Shown: positions 43,036 to 52,826, counted from the first letter of the stretch. The stretch is 64,000 nt of DNA from JAAYBQ01 sp035403465 (GCA_035403465.1 DAONFG010000006.1:45689-109688), one strand, 5' to 3'. Notes: generated by a model not told the origin, from the sequence alone. Translations and numbers: made by a program.

Positions 43036-45021
43036 CTATCTCCCCCTGCCAAGCAGTTCAGTAGTCTTGATTATATTGCTCCTGGCCTTTTCATTCCTTG
43101 GATCGATGATCAGCACCTTTCTCCATTCGGAAATAGCCTTGTTATATTCATTATTCTGATAATAGTTAATGCCGTTGTTATAATACTTCCTGACCTGGGC
43201 CTCCTGTTCAGGAGTAAGCTTTCTGCCACCGGTACCTGCAAGGGCAGTCCCGCCCCTGAACTGCGCCTCAATTTTATTAACGGCTATAATGGCCTTTATG
43301 TTTCCGGGGTCCTTCTGCACTACCCAGCGGAGCTCGACAAGGGCTTTCTTTACGTTCTCCTCCCCGCCCATCTGGTAGTACGACATGCCCAGTTTATATC
43401 TCCTGTCGGTCTCAGCGCTTTCAGCTGCAGTAAGTGTAGATCCCCCGCCGAATGTCTGGGACTTCTGCGTCCTCGATATAAGTGTATCTATCTGCGGGTA
43501 TTCGGGAAAGATCGATTTGACAAGTGCATATTTCCTGTAAGCATTCCTGTAGTCCCGGATCTTCATGTAGGCTTCTGCATCCGAAATAAATTTGCTTACA
43601 ATGGAATCACGCGTTTCAGGATTAAGCTTTATCCTGCACTTCATGTCGTATTCATTGGCGATCAGGTTGGACGGGAAGAGTTCCAGTATCTGTATCCATC
43701 GCTTGCGGGACTCATCGTACTTCCCTGAGTCGTATAGTTTTTTCCCTGAAACTATGAGCGGATTGACCACGTCATAATACGGTGAGTTCTCATCGACAAC
43801 CTCTTCGTCAATAAGTTTCTGGGCGTCCTTTGCCCTCTGAAGGTAGAGCGGGATCTCTTTATTGCCAGGGTCAAGCTTCAGGGCCTTCTCGAAAAACGAG
43901 ATAGCCTCCTGGTACCGGCCCTCTGAAAGTGCAATCATACCGTTCTGCAGCTGGTCAGTGAAATCCCTGTTGCGTGCCTCGGCCTGTCTCCTGTCATAGT
44001 CCTTCCTGAGACCGGATATGGATGCAAGCCTCTCCTTTGTATCCTTGTAGTTCTTGTTATCATATAGGCTCAGGATATTATTAAAATCATCCTCCGCTTC
44101 ATCGAATTTATTCTCTTTAAGATTTTTTAAACCGGAAACATAAAAGAGGTCCGCCTGTTTTTCTCGCTGCTCATATTTTCTCTTTTCGGTGAGCCTGTCA
44201 TCGATTCTCTCAATATAGTCGCGCGCAGTGTTATTCTCGGGGTCAAGCTGGAGCACATTCATGAAGTCCTGGCGCGCGACTTTGTAATCCTCCTTGTTAT
44301 AATTTTCAACACCGCTCTGGAGGAATTTCTTAATACTTTCAAACCTCATGATGTTTTCAATTGCAAGGGTCGCCTGTCTTTTACCTTCAATCGCGTCGAT
44401 ATTATCGGGCATGAATGTAAGTATCTCATCCCACCGGTCAAGGGCATCCTTGTATCGCGATTCATCCATGGCCTTCCGCGCGAGTATTGCAAGTCCACGT
44501 GCGCGCTCCCTGTCCTTCTTTGACCTTGAGAGTTTCTGCTCTTCGGACTGGAGGTATTTTTCAAGCCTCTCCATCTCCTCACGGACCAGCTGCATCTCTG
44601 CATCATTGGGGTCTATGCGGTATGCGGTCTTGAATTCATCAAACGCGTTGTTTGCCATCTCCCTTGCCCTTTCAAGGTTAGCCTCCGCATCATCATCCGA
44701 TATTTTTTCATCTTTATTCTTGTAGAGTTCCATTTTGGCCTTCTTGTAGTCCATCTTGGAACGTTCGAGTTCAATGTCTTTCTTCTGTTTAAGTTCATAA
44801 AGCATTTCAACTTTTTTCTGGATCTCTGCATTCCCGGGTTCAATATCGAGGATGTTAAGCCAGATTACAACTGCCTTGGAGAAATCCTTGTTGTCAAAGT
44901 ACTCCTGTGCCTGCCTGTCCATTTCATCGGCAGACTGGGGAAAAAGTGAAAAAGGTGCCAGCACCATCATAACAATGAAGGCTGCCCCTGTTATCCTGCT
45001 TTTTCCATGAGAATAAATCAT
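43036..45021 (-). CDS. Exported TPR-repeat protein with coiled-coil segments
   Basis: This 661-residue protein has a signal peptide (MMVLAPFSLFPQSA region, cleavage about residue 31) and TPR-type repeats spread along its length (EMDRQAQEYFDNKDFSKAVV, LSEGRYQEAISFFEKALKLDPG, YYQNNEYNKAISEWRKVLIIDPRN). Between them lie charged coiled-coil stretches rich in K and E. It is probably a periplasmic scaffold. It is upstream of the RsbU-like phosphatase by six bases and may feed signals to its periplasmic domain (inference). Confidence 0.8.
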   Translation of the reverse strand: MIYSHGKSRITGAAFIVMMVLAPFSLFPQSADEMDRQAQEYFDNKDFSKAVVIWLNILDIEPGNAEIQKKVEMLYELKQKKDIELERSKMDYKKAKMELYKNKDEKISDDDAEANLERAREMANNAFDEFKTAYRIDPNDAEMQLVREEMERLEKYLQSEEQKLSRSKKDRERARGLAILARKAMDESRYKDALDRWDEILTFMPDNIDAIEGKRQATLAIENIMRFESIKKFLQSGVENYNKEDYKVARQDFMNVLQLDPENNTARDYIERIDDRLTEKRKYEQREKQADLFYVSGLKNLKENKFDEAEDDFNNILSLYDNKNYKDTKERLASISGLRKDYDRRQAEARNRDFTDQLQNGMIALSEGRYQEAISFFEKALKLDPGNKEIPLYLQRAKDAQKLIDEEVVDENSPYYDVVNPLIVSGKKLYDSGKYDESRKRWIQILELFPSNLIANEYDMKCRIKLNPETRDSIVSKFISDAEAYMKIRDYRNAYRKYALVKSIFPEYPQIDTLISRTQKSQTFGGGSTLTAAESAETDRRYKLGMSYYQMGGEENVKKALVELRWVVQKDPGNIKAIIAVNKIEAQFRGGTALAGTGGRKLTPEQEAQVRKYYNNGINYYQNNEYNKAISEWRKVLIIDPRNEKARSNIIKTTELLGRGR

Positions 45022-45220
45022 ATATTATTTGCCTTTTATGCCTGTTTAATAGATCGGCTTATACGACCCATTTCCAGTATCATATAAGATGCAAAAAATC
45101 AACTAAAAGTTAAATAAAAACAGCATAAGCCAGTCATGATTCGGGACTATGCGCGGGATTTGCGTGATCATCATGAAAAATTCTTGATATTATTACATGA
45201 TCTTTTACGTTTGCTTAAAA

Positions 45221-45292
45221 GCGGGTGTAATTCAGTGGCAGAATGTCAGCTTCCCAAGCTGAACGTCGCGAGTTCGACTCTCGTCGCCCGCT
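45221..45292 (+). tRNA. tRNA-Gly (anticodon CCC)
   Basis: It folds into a complete cloverleaf. The acceptor arm is GCGGGTG with CGCCCGC (one G-T pair). The D-arm has TTC/GAA around AGTGGCA. The anticodon stem is TCAGC/GCTGA with loop TTCCCAA, giving anticodon CCC. The T-arm is GCGAG with TTCGACT and CTCGT. The discriminator is T and CCA is not encoded. It reads GGG codons. The 3' half is repeated at 56180, which marks it as an integration site. Confidence 0.92.
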
Positions 45293-45297
45293 CATAA
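45250..45297 (+). repeat. attL-like direct repeat (3' half of tRNA-Gly)
   Basis: These 48 bases, from the anticodon loop to just beyond the tRNA end, are identical to 56180-56227. A further nine bases (GGTCCCTGA) match after a one-base shift. Such tRNA 3'-end duplications are the hallmark of site-specific integration. Confidence 0.75.
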
Positions 45298-45300
45298 GGT

Positions 45301-45317
45301 CCCTGATTAAATCAGGG
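45301..45317 (+). terminator. Hairpin downstream of tRNA-Gly
   Basis: CCCTGATT pairs with AATCAGGG, followed by GTTG. It is a possible terminator of the tRNA transcript, with only a weak T-tract. Confidence 0.5.
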
Positions 45318-46008
45318 GTTGTAAAAGCCTTCCCGAAAACGGGTGTGCTTCTAAATACAAAGTGTGACCAACAGAAAGGGCGCACAAAAGAATACCATTG
45401 AGCCTGACATCCAGTATCTCCGGGGCGTGGATCCTTGTTTTACCGCTGACCATGTCAGTGGTAAAACTATTTCTGGCAACGCGGTATTCCCAGTATTTTC
45501 TGTAACGGGCAATTTCATCTTGAACTTCAAGAGGACGCTTTTTTTTATCAGGGTACATACGCTCAAGTACTATGTCCGTGCGATTGTGCCGCAGATCGAA
45601 CTGGTCGAAACCATAGGCTTTCATTTTTTTAACAAAAGCAACCGCGTTTACTGCATCACCTGAAATGCGGTAGTAGTAGTCCGAGGTGTAGGTGATGGTT
45701 ATACCGTCTTTAAAAGGAATGAGTGTACAGAGAAGTTTTCATGATTTTGAATCCCAGAATTCAAAAATATTATCCCAGGAACCTGAAGCAATTGTTCTAC
45801 CGTCTGGGCTGAAGGCAATACTGCTGACCTGATTCGAATGTCCATTTTGTATCTGCAATCTAATGCTATCAGCATCCTCACGATTATCTCTACACAATAT
45901 CTCAAATTTTTTCAGCTCAGCGCTTTCTGTTTTATTTTCACCGGCAACATAGATACCGGTACCTGTACATAAAAGAACAGTACTGATAATTAATATTATT
46001 TTTTTCAT
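45307..46008 (-). pseudogene. Decayed WD40-repeat exported protein
   Basis: The 5' part (45739-46008) encodes a signal peptide (KKIILIISTVLLCTGTGIYVAG) and one WD40 blade (NGHSNQVSSIAFSPDGRTIASGS...FWDSKS). An in-frame TGA at 45741-45739 stops it. Past that stop, the same frame continues as KLLCTLIPFKDG and then DYYYRISGDAVNAVAFVKKM, KAYGFDQFDLRHNRTDIVLER and RIHAPEI, which is the conserved region after the WD40 blades in repeat proteins of this sort. A glycine codon (GGA) one change away from TGA would restore the reading frame. Only one blade remains, so internal repeats have probably also been lost. The 3' end reaches into the tRNA-flanking repeat. Confidence 0.75.
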
Positions 46009-46124
46009 AGCGCTGCCTTTATATCATAAATGATTCTGTTCATTGCATAACGTACAGAAGAACCGGAAAATCCGGTTAAATCTGCATTTTCTGATTTTAA
46101 CCTGATTACTTTAATAGATCTTAA

Positions 46125-47015
46125 TTATTCCGCAAAAGGAGTTACTTTTTCTTCCAGGATATTCATATCTATTCGCATAATGTTTTTTTTAAAAATAAAC
46201 ACGATTAAATCAATTTCCTCTTTTGAAAACGCTCCGCAAATATTTCCGACGCCTGATCCTATCGTATTATCGATCACAGCCGCGAACTTAACATGGTTAT
46301 TGAATACAACGGCCAGCTTCCTGCCATGATTTTCTTCGCCTGTAATTTCAGAAAATATCAAAGCTCCATCCGGTCTTGTCCTAAATACCAAATTTGTCCG
46401 GCCATACCCATCCTTGTCAGTATCTATTGTTTTTATATGATCCTCACGCATTAATGCTTCTTTAAATACAACGATGACCCCGGATGGAAGAGCCATCCCG
46501 TTCTTGTCCAGTTTATCTTCAAACAGTACTTCACGGTCATCGGGCAATTTAATTGATGAGGCTATAAGTGTCAGTAATTCATTCTGTTTAACCCGATCAT
46601 CCGGTATCTGTTTACCCTGGAATTTATCCATATACCATTTCATGGCCTTGTCAGTAAACCTGTCATCAACAAACCTGAAGGTAAGTAATGGTTTATCCGA
46701 AAACAAAATCCTGATAGCATCCTGCTGATCTGTTTTATAGCTTATATCAAAAACATATTCTCCGGTTCTCCGTAAATTAATATCCCTGCATCCGAACTTG
46801 GCCAGCGTGGTTTTTATCTCTGGTTCCATGTATGTCATGAATTCATCTTTGAACGTTTTTTTCAAAATATCTCCGGATCTATTCTCTTTAGCCTTAAAAT
46901 CCGGGGCAACTTTGATATCAACATCATACATTTTTTTCGCACATGAGATTATTGGAATAAATAAAACAGAAATGATCAATATGATTGCTGACTGACGTAT
47001 TGACTGCAGGTTCAT
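46125..47015 (-). CDS. Lipoprotein with a SecD-P1-like C-terminal domain
   Basis: This 296-residue protein has a lipoprotein signal peptide with lipobox PIISC (Cys25) and no membrane helix afterwards. The C-terminal third contains LVFRTRPDGALIFSEITGEN, RKLAVVFNNHVKFAAVI and IGSGVGNICGAFSKEEIDLI. This parallels the SecD P1 head (..GA..F.EIT..N.G..LAIVLDG.V.SAPVI...I..G.G.I.G.F..EEA). SecD itself is a large polytopic protein; here the periplasmic domain is on a lipid anchor with no membrane domain. The role is unknown. GGAGGA precedes the ATG. Confidence 0.75.
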   Translation of the reverse strand: MNLQSIRQSAIILIISVLFIPIISCAKKMYDVDIKVAPDFKAKENRSGDILKKTFKDEFMTYMEPEIKTTLAKFGCRDINLRRTGEYVFDISYKTDQQDAIRILFSDKPLLTFRFVDDRFTDKAMKWYMDKFQGKQIPDDRVKQNELLTLIASSIKLPDDREVLFEDKLDKNGMALPSGVIVVFKEALMREDHIKTIDTDKDGYGRTNLVFRTRPDGALIFSEITGEENHGRKLAVVFNNHVKFAAVIDNTIGSGVGNICGAFSKEEIDLIVFIFKKNIMRIDMNILEEKVTPFAE

Positions 47016-47124
47016 AGGTTTCCTCCGGTGAATTATATAATAGAAATTTGATAAAAATATTGTAACTCAGGGATATAAATTTATTGTTGAAACTTTTTAA
47101 ACAATAAAAAAATATATTTAATCC

Positions 47125-49074
47125 TCACCCCTCAATCATGCCTTCCAGCACATAAGCTTCAATAGGTACTTCATAGCCTTTAACTGTGACCCTCTGCATC
47201 TCTCCGTAACGGAATGCAGTACCGGTTTTTAACCATGCATCACTCGCAACAAGTATCCCGCCAACGGGCGCGTTGCTCTCCATGCGCTGTGCCAGGTTAA
47301 CAGCTGCTCCAATTACCGTGTATTCAATACGGGTTTTAGATCCAAGGTTGCCCACTATGACCTTGCCTGTATTCACGCCAATGCGTATTTTAAGATCGAT
47401 CCCCGCAATGGGTGCCCACTTCGTTTTCAGCTCGCGTACTTTGTCCTGCATTGCAAGAGCGGCATTAAGGCAGCGGCTTGTGTGGTCCGGCTGTTCCCAT
47501 GGATCGCCGAAGAAAGCCAGTATGCCGTCCCCCATGAATTTGTCCACGGTACCGCCATATTCAAAAATGATTGCCGCCATTGATTCAAGGTAATCGCTCA
47601 GAAACTCATGAACCGTCTCGGGCGATTTGTCTGAACTCCATTTTGTAAATCCGGCTATATCAGAGAAGAGGATGGTAAGTTCCCTGCTTGCAGGCCGGAG
47701 ATCGGTCCGTTTTTCACTCATTATACGCTGCGCCAACGCCCTCGGGAAGTAGCGGCTCAACGCGTTTTTCAGCAGAAGCTTCTCCTCATGGTTCTTCAGT
47801 ACCCGCTGGAAAAATGACCCGGTCCATGCCGCTGCAAGGCCAAGTACGGGCGCGGCGAACCAGGGCAGAATCAATTGTATAAACCATAATGCACATATAG
47901 CTGAAGTGATTATCAGCAGGAGCAATGCGAATGACCAGTGAAACCATGTACCACGCTTCAGACCGCAGGCAACTGATATGCTAATCAGCAGAAAGAGAAT
48001 TATACAGCCTTTATACAGCATTCCGGCTGACCGGAAAAAAATACCGGTAAGGATACCGTTGAGGATACTGGTGTGGATACCTGACAACGGATATACAGTT
48101 TCAAGCGGTGTTGAACCGAAATCCTTGTGTGATGTTGTAATATCCGCAGCAATGACAATGCCGTCTGTCCACTGGTCTATAAGTTCACTCATTTCATCTG
48201 CATTTCCGACTACAGCGGTCACCTTATCAAGGGGGATTCTCTTCCATCCTGCGGTCCAGGTCGACGGATAGGGTATCCATGCCGCGCCCGATGAATCGAT
48301 CGGGATGTGAATCGCATCCCCATTTTTTCTTTTCAGAACAATTTCACTCCCCGCCCTGACCTCAACCTGGTGAGTATCGATTTTCAACTCAGCTGCCGCA
48401 AGCGCAAGCGGTAGTGACGGTATATATCCATCCTCCCAGCGATACAGCATAGGAACCCTGCGGTATAAACCATCGCTGTCCTGCGTGACTGTAATATGGC
48501 CGAGGTAACTGGCCCCTGCCGCAAGTTCATAGCTGGGCATCAGGAATGTAACCGCAACCGGTATAGTTCCCGGTTCATTTATCCCCGGATGCCACAGGTT
48601 TGAACGAAGCACCTGTTTCTCTTCAGGCGAAAGGTCTTTTCCGGAGAATTTTGTCAGATCAGCTGGTATAGGGACAACTGCCAGTACCAGGCTGTTCATT
48701 TTATGTTCGGCAGCAGCCATGGCCTTGTCGATTGAATCAACCTTTTTCCCTTTAAACAGGAAATCCATGCCTCCGCTGAGCTGCCCTTCGCCAAGAACCG
48801 TGAACAGGTCAACAAAGGCCTGCCTGTTATCCACCCTGTCACCAAGGTTTCTTTCAGCGCTGTCGTTCAGGTCAACCGGTATGATCCTGGGACTCATGGG
48901 AAGGGGATAATTCTCGATTCTTATCCGCATAAGAAAGTCTGAAAAATTACGGTCTATTCCCTCCCATGCTCCCAGGACTGAGAATATAATAACAGCAATG
49001 AATAGACATAGAGGTAATAATCTTCCCCTGAAGTATGAATATAAATTAGTGATTAAGCCTGATTGTAGTGACAT
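47125..49074 (-). CDS. CHASE2-domain class III adenylate/guanylate cyclase
   Basis: This 649-residue protein has an N-terminal helix (about residues 20-37), an extracytoplasmic CHASE2 domain (about 40-330; RNFSDFLMRIR, FVDLFTVLGEGQLSGGMDFLF), three membrane helices (about 340-430) and a cytoplasmic class III cyclase domain. Metal-binding aspartates lie in LFSDIAGFTKW and GDGILAFFGDP, the substrate lysine in DKFMGDG, and the catalytic asparagine in GAAVNLAQRME. All key residues are present, so it should make cyclic nucleotide in response to a periplasmic signal. It overlaps the upstream DUF4384-like gene by 29 bases. Confidence 0.93.
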   Translation of the reverse strand: MSLQSGLITNLYSYFRGRLLPLCLFIAVIIFSVLGAWEGIDRNFSDFLMRIRIENYPLPMSPRIIPVDLNDSAERNLGDRVDNRQAFVDLFTVLGEGQLSGGMDFLFKGKKVDSIDKAMAAAEHKMNSLVLAVVPIPADLTKFSGKDLSPEEKQVLRSNLWHPGINEPGTIPVAVTFLMPSYELAAGASYLGHITVTQDSDGLYRRVPMLYRWEDGYIPSLPLALAAAELKIDTHQVEVRAGSEIVLKRKNGDAIHIPIDSSGAAWIPYPSTWTAGWKRIPLDKVTAVVGNADEMSELIDQWTDGIVIAADITTSHKDFGSTPLETVYPLSGIHTSILNGILTGIFFRSAGMLYKGCIILFLLISISVACGLKRGTWFHWSFALLLLIITSAICALWFIQLILPWFAAPVLGLAAAWTGSFFQRVLKNHEEKLLLKNALSRYFPRALAQRIMSEKRTDLRPASRELTILFSDIAGFTKWSSDKSPETVHEFLSDYLESMAAIIFEYGGTVDKFMGDGILAFFGDPWEQPDHTSRCLNAALAMQDKVRELKTKWAPIAGIDLKIRIGVNTGKVIVGNLGSKTRIEYTVIGAAVNLAQRMESNAPVGGILVASDAWLKTGTAFRYGEMQRVTVKGYEVPIEAYVLEGMIEG

Positions 49075-49651
49075 ATATATTCTTCCAATGGATTATTCTA
49101 TAGTCAGGCAGTTTAGGACCACGACTGGTGCCTCCAATAGAAACCGGTTTATTTGCTATTTCACCAAGTTCCGATCCTTCACGCTTTAACCTGATAATTT
49201 CATCAACAACGGCCTGTGAATTTTCATTAACCGCATCCTTGTTGTTCCGCAGATTATCCAGGAGCTTTTCAAGTTTTTCAAGCGGTGAAGATGAGACTAT
49301 CATGTAGATTTTATCTTTTCCCGCAGGAGGATGAATGATAAATGGCCTTTTTTCAGATGGAATAAAAACCGGTACCCCTGGTTTGAGGGAAGATCGAAGC
49401 ATGATCGAAGCTACGTCACTGCTATTCACATATACCAGGTAAAGACAGGTTGCGGTATCGGATTCTATAAACAACTGGTAACGATCACCATCAGCGAGTT
49501 TAACTGGTCGCGTGAAATCAAGTGATTTGCTGTCAGATTCACTGTATTTAAGAAACGCGAATTTTAACTTGTTTTTTGATAAATCTTCAGCCCCGGTCAT
49601 GCAGACCGAGAATAGACATATCAATACTACCAACATACTTCTTTTATGCAT
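49046..49651 (-). CDS. DUF4384-like exported protein
   Basis: This 201-residue protein has a signal peptide (KRSMLVVLICLFSVCMTGA) and a single beta-sandwich-like domain. The pattern VKLADGDRYQLFIESDTATCLYLVYVNSSDVASIMLRSSL...VFIP...GKDKIYMIVSS parallels DUF4384 domains (a 'G-x-x-L-x-F-x-v-..-yLY-l' strand order). DUF4384 proteins are often encoded near caspase-like and CHAT proteases. The ATG at 49651 has GGGAG upstream. It ends inside the cyclase gene, so the two are translationally coupled. Confidence 0.7.
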   Translation of the reverse strand: MHKRSMLVVLICLFSVCMTGAEDLSKNKLKFAFLKYSESDSKSLDFTRPVKLADGDRYQLFIESDTATCLYLVYVNSSDVASIMLRSSLKPGVPVFIPSEKRPFIIHPPAGKDKIYMIVSSSPLEKLEKLLDNLRNNKDAVNENSQAVVDEIIRLKREGSELGEIANKPVSIGGTSRGPKLPDYRIIHWKNIYVTTIRLNH

Positions 49652-49743
49652 AAAATTATCTCCCGGCTTAATGTGTTTTATATTTTTGTTACAAGAAGAT
49701 TTGTTGCAATACAAATCTAATAATCATTTTTAACAAAAAGTGT

Positions 49744-49775
49744 TTGTAAATAAAAATTCAAATTTTTATTTACAA
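49744..49775. promoter_or_regulatory. AT-rich 32-bp palindrome
   Basis: Two perfect 15-base arms (TTGTAAATAAAAATT and its complement) surround CA. It lies between the 3' end of the CHAT gene and the start of the DUF4384-like gene. It could be an operator or a transcriptional pause or terminator hairpin; an AT-only stem is weak as an intrinsic terminator. Confidence 0.5.
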
Positions 49776-49851
49776 GATCTATTATAGTATTATGTGCAGC
49801 AGCATCCTTCTGCAAATTCAGATTATTATCCATAAACCATTCCGCCTTCCA

Positions 49852-52673
49852 TCATTTCCCCCAGTACTGGAAAGCGGCCCAGTAATACGGGGAAGAAAGG
49901 TCAAGATCCGAGTATTTATATGTTTTCCCGTTTTCGGTGAATGTTTTACCTGGTGCGAACTCGCCCCTCCTCCATTCGCCTGATTCTATTATTCTCTGCG
50001 TACGCATAATCGCAATACCCGGATCAACACCCTGCGCGACCATGCCATGGAATATGGTCATGAACACCCTTGTGCCTCTATCGCTCACCTTCCAGAGGCT
50101 CACCACGACACCGTTGGCGCCCGCGACCATCCATGCGCGCGTGAGGCCCACGATCCCCTCTGTCGCAGTGACCTTGCCCTTCCCCGTCTGGCAGGCCGAA
50201 AGCACAACAAGGTCCGCGCGCACTGAAAGCCCTATGATCTCCGCGGCAATGAGGCTACCATCCTCATTGCTGAATTCGGGGAAATACCTTGGCACAAGGT
50301 CTCTTTCAGATGAGGGTATGGCTCCGGGCTGCGTGAGTACAATCCGGCTCGTCTCAGGAAAATCGGGCACAGCCTCCCCGTGTGTTGCGAAGTGTATTAT
50401 GCGGAATGAATCGAGTTTTACCTTCTTACCGGAAATGTTCCTGCCGCTGATCCCGGCATTAAGCGTTTTCACAGCGTTCTCCGAGGCCCATATACCGGAG
50501 AAAAGGGCAGCGTCACGGTCAGAACTCTTTTTATAGTATTCCGCGCAGACGCGAAGAGCCTCATCCCTTGCACCGGGGAGGTCACCCCATCCGGACTCGC
50601 GGTATCCACGTGTCATTATCTCGGAAAGCCTCAACTCACGCGCCGCAGGGTCAAGCATTGCAATCTTCGTTTCATCACCCATGCCGGTGCCCGAGTAATA
50701 CGCTCCGCCGAATGCCGCAAGGGGCAGACGGGAATCTTTTGAATAGTCACGGTCAGCGGAACGGAGAAAATTCAGAATCGCAAGTGTGGGGACGTAACTG
50801 ACCGGGTATGAGTAGACAAGCGGCTTCCCTTTATATTCAACCGATTCCCAGGGGACAAGCCCCAGGCCGCCGTCAGGTATTATTACCAGGGAAGCGGTTT
50901 TGACATTAACTTTCTGCATCACTCTATCCAGTACCAACCTGATAGTCTCCTTACCGGTTTCAGAAGGCACCTTCTCATCCCCGGCATCCTCAACCCGCAT
51001 TCCCCTTTCTTTACTGTCACTGGTGATGTTGTACCTTAAAGAAGCTATACCGCCTGAAAGCCCGGCAGAGTCTATGCCGCAATCAATGAATTCGCAGGTG
51101 AACCCTGCACCATTCTTTGCGACAATCCATGCGCCTGTACCTTTAGATGTTGCGATGAATACAATGGCAGTTTCACCATCTTTCAATGAACCGGCGGATG
51201 TTTTAAGCGTATCATTTGACGATCCTCGTAAAGCCCTGTACCTGGCATACCTGGATGCAAGGTCCTCTTCAAATGATTCAATATCCTTCTCTGCTGACCT
51301 TACCTTATCAACCGCACTGTCGCGCTCCGCCACTGTTGACTTTCTGTTTTCAGATATGGATTTAAAGGCAGCATTTGCCGCGGCCTTTAATCCTGAAAGC
51401 CTCTCCCATTCAGCCTGGTCCTTTTCACTTACGCCTGATGAAAGAAGCGCTGAATGGCCGTTGAGGCTTTCAAGGAAGCCCCTGCCGCGCATCATCTCAA
51501 AGAGTTCAAGTGCACCTTCAGGGTCATGTGGAGCGAGCATGAATAATGTTGATTTAAGAGCCTCACCTATACTCTCCTGGTAACGCATACGGTCTGTTGA
51601 TGTTCCTGCCCGGTTACGGGTTGCAAGGCCCGCTTTAATAGCATTCGCCAGTGCTGATTTTGCTTCACTATATTTATTTAAATTAATGAGTGCCTGCGCG
51701 CGGCTGTTTTCAGACCAGACCTGTGAATATGAATTGAGAATAGATGCATACAAACTTGTAGCTTCAAGGTATCTCTTCTCTGCTCCTGCGTTATCAGATG
51801 TATAAAGCGCTATGTCGCCAAGGCTTCTTATACAATTTGCTTCTCCACGAATATCCCCGGCCATCCGGTATAATGGAAGCGCTTCAAGGTATCTCTTCAC
51901 TGCTCCTGCGTTATCAGATATACTGAGCGCTATGTCGCCAAGGCTTCTTATACAATTTGCTTCCCCACGAATATCCCCGGCCTTCCGGTATAATGGAAGC
52001 GCTTCAAGGTATCTCTTCTCTGCTCCTGCGTTATCCGATGTAAAAAGCGCTATGTCGCCAAGGCCTCTTATACAATTTGCTTCCCCAAGGATATCCCCGG
52101 CCTTCCGGTATAATGGAAGCGCTTCAAGGTATCTCTTCTCTGCTCNNNNNNNNNNNNNNNNNNNNNNNNNNNNNNNNNNNNNNNNNNNNNNNNNNNNNNN
52201 NNNNNNNNNNNNNNNNNNNNNNNNNNNNNNNNNNNNNNNNNNNNNATATCCCCGGCCTTCCGGTATAATGGAAGCGCTTCAAGGTATCTCTTCTCTGCTC
52301 CTGCGTTATCAGATCTTCTGAGAGCTATGTTGCCAAGGCTAAAAATACAATGTGCCGATATAAGTTCTAAATCCGCTTTTTTCCCAACATTATTTAATGC
52401 TTCCAGATAAGAAACAGCACGCTTCATGTCATCAATAGTTCCACGACTTAGTTGATAACTATAATCAAATGCACTCTGCACCCAATCTATGGTAATCTGT
52501 TCTTTATTCTGATTATACACCGCGTCAAATGCGGCATCATCCTCTGCTGCAGCAAGGGCTTCAAGTATGGCTAAATCCTTCTGCGATATATCACCCTCTG
52601 GAAATACCCCTGCCGCTGACATAAAAACAATCATAAAGGCTATTAATACTGTTGCTGTTTTTTTCAATTTCAT
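49852..52673 (-). CDS. Exported TPR-CHAT protein (caspase-fold protease), interrupted by an assembly gap
   Basis: The gene starts at 52673 with a signal peptide (KLKKTATVLIAFMIVFMSAAGVF) and a helical region. A tandem array of 40-residue TPR-like units (GAEKRYLEALPLYRKAGD...) follows, then more helical repeats, and the C-terminal CHAT domain (about 350 residues). The catalytic histidine is in IIHFATHGEA and the catalytic cysteine in VVLSACQTGKG; FGGAYYSG and LPGARDEA are further CHAT-type landmarks. CHAT proteins are caspase-family proteases or scaffolds, usually cytoplasmic; this one carries an export signal. A run of 100 N at 52146-52245 breaks the reading frame. The break follows from the gap length, not from a real frameshift (see findings). 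Confidence 0.82.
51781..52325. repeat. 120-bp tandem repeat array encoding 40-residue TPR units
   Basis: Units at 51781-51900, 51901-52020 and 52021-52140 are near-identical over 120 bases. The sequence before and after the gap (52141-52145 and 52246 onward) belongs to further units, and similarity continues to about 52325. The unit is a multiple of three, so copy number can vary without loss of frame. Confidence 0.92.
52146..52245. other. Assembly gap (100 N)
   Basis: It is exactly 100 unspecified bases inside the tandem array. The phase of the repeat on both sides predicts a true length of 65 bases plus a multiple of 120. The listed length is therefore a placeholder. Confidence 0.95.
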
Positions 52674-52797
52674 ATCATCCCCGGTTAAAATTTCAAACTG
52701 CCGGTCATGGCCGGCACAGTTCTTTTTTATCTTAAAAATTATGCTTCAATTTATTTTTACCCATCCAGTAACGGGTATTATTCTTTCACAAAAACAA

Positions 52798-52826
52798 AAT
52801 GAGGGCCCTATTATCAGGCCCTCATT
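52798..52826 (-). terminator. Terminator of the M48 protease gene
   Basis: AATGAGGGCC pairs with GGCCCTCATT around a nine-base loop; on the minus strand it is followed by TGTTTTTG. It lies between the M48 and CHAT genes, so the CHAT gene may have its own promoter. Confidence 0.8.

Noticed and set aside
45739..45741. In-frame TGA in the WD40 protein read as glycine (UGA recoding, as in genetic code 25)
   Set aside because: Many intact genes in the window end in TGA (for example ribH, nusB and hprK), so TGA is a normal stop here and this is a nonsense mutation.
51781..52325. The 120-bp repeats as a CRISPR array
   Set aside because: The repeats are contiguous without unique spacers and are in-frame TPR-coding units.
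52068..52673. A separate 200-residue protein ending with out-of-frame sequence after the gap
   Set aside because: The end is an artefact of the 100-N gap; the repeat phase shows that it is the N-terminal part of the CHAT protein.
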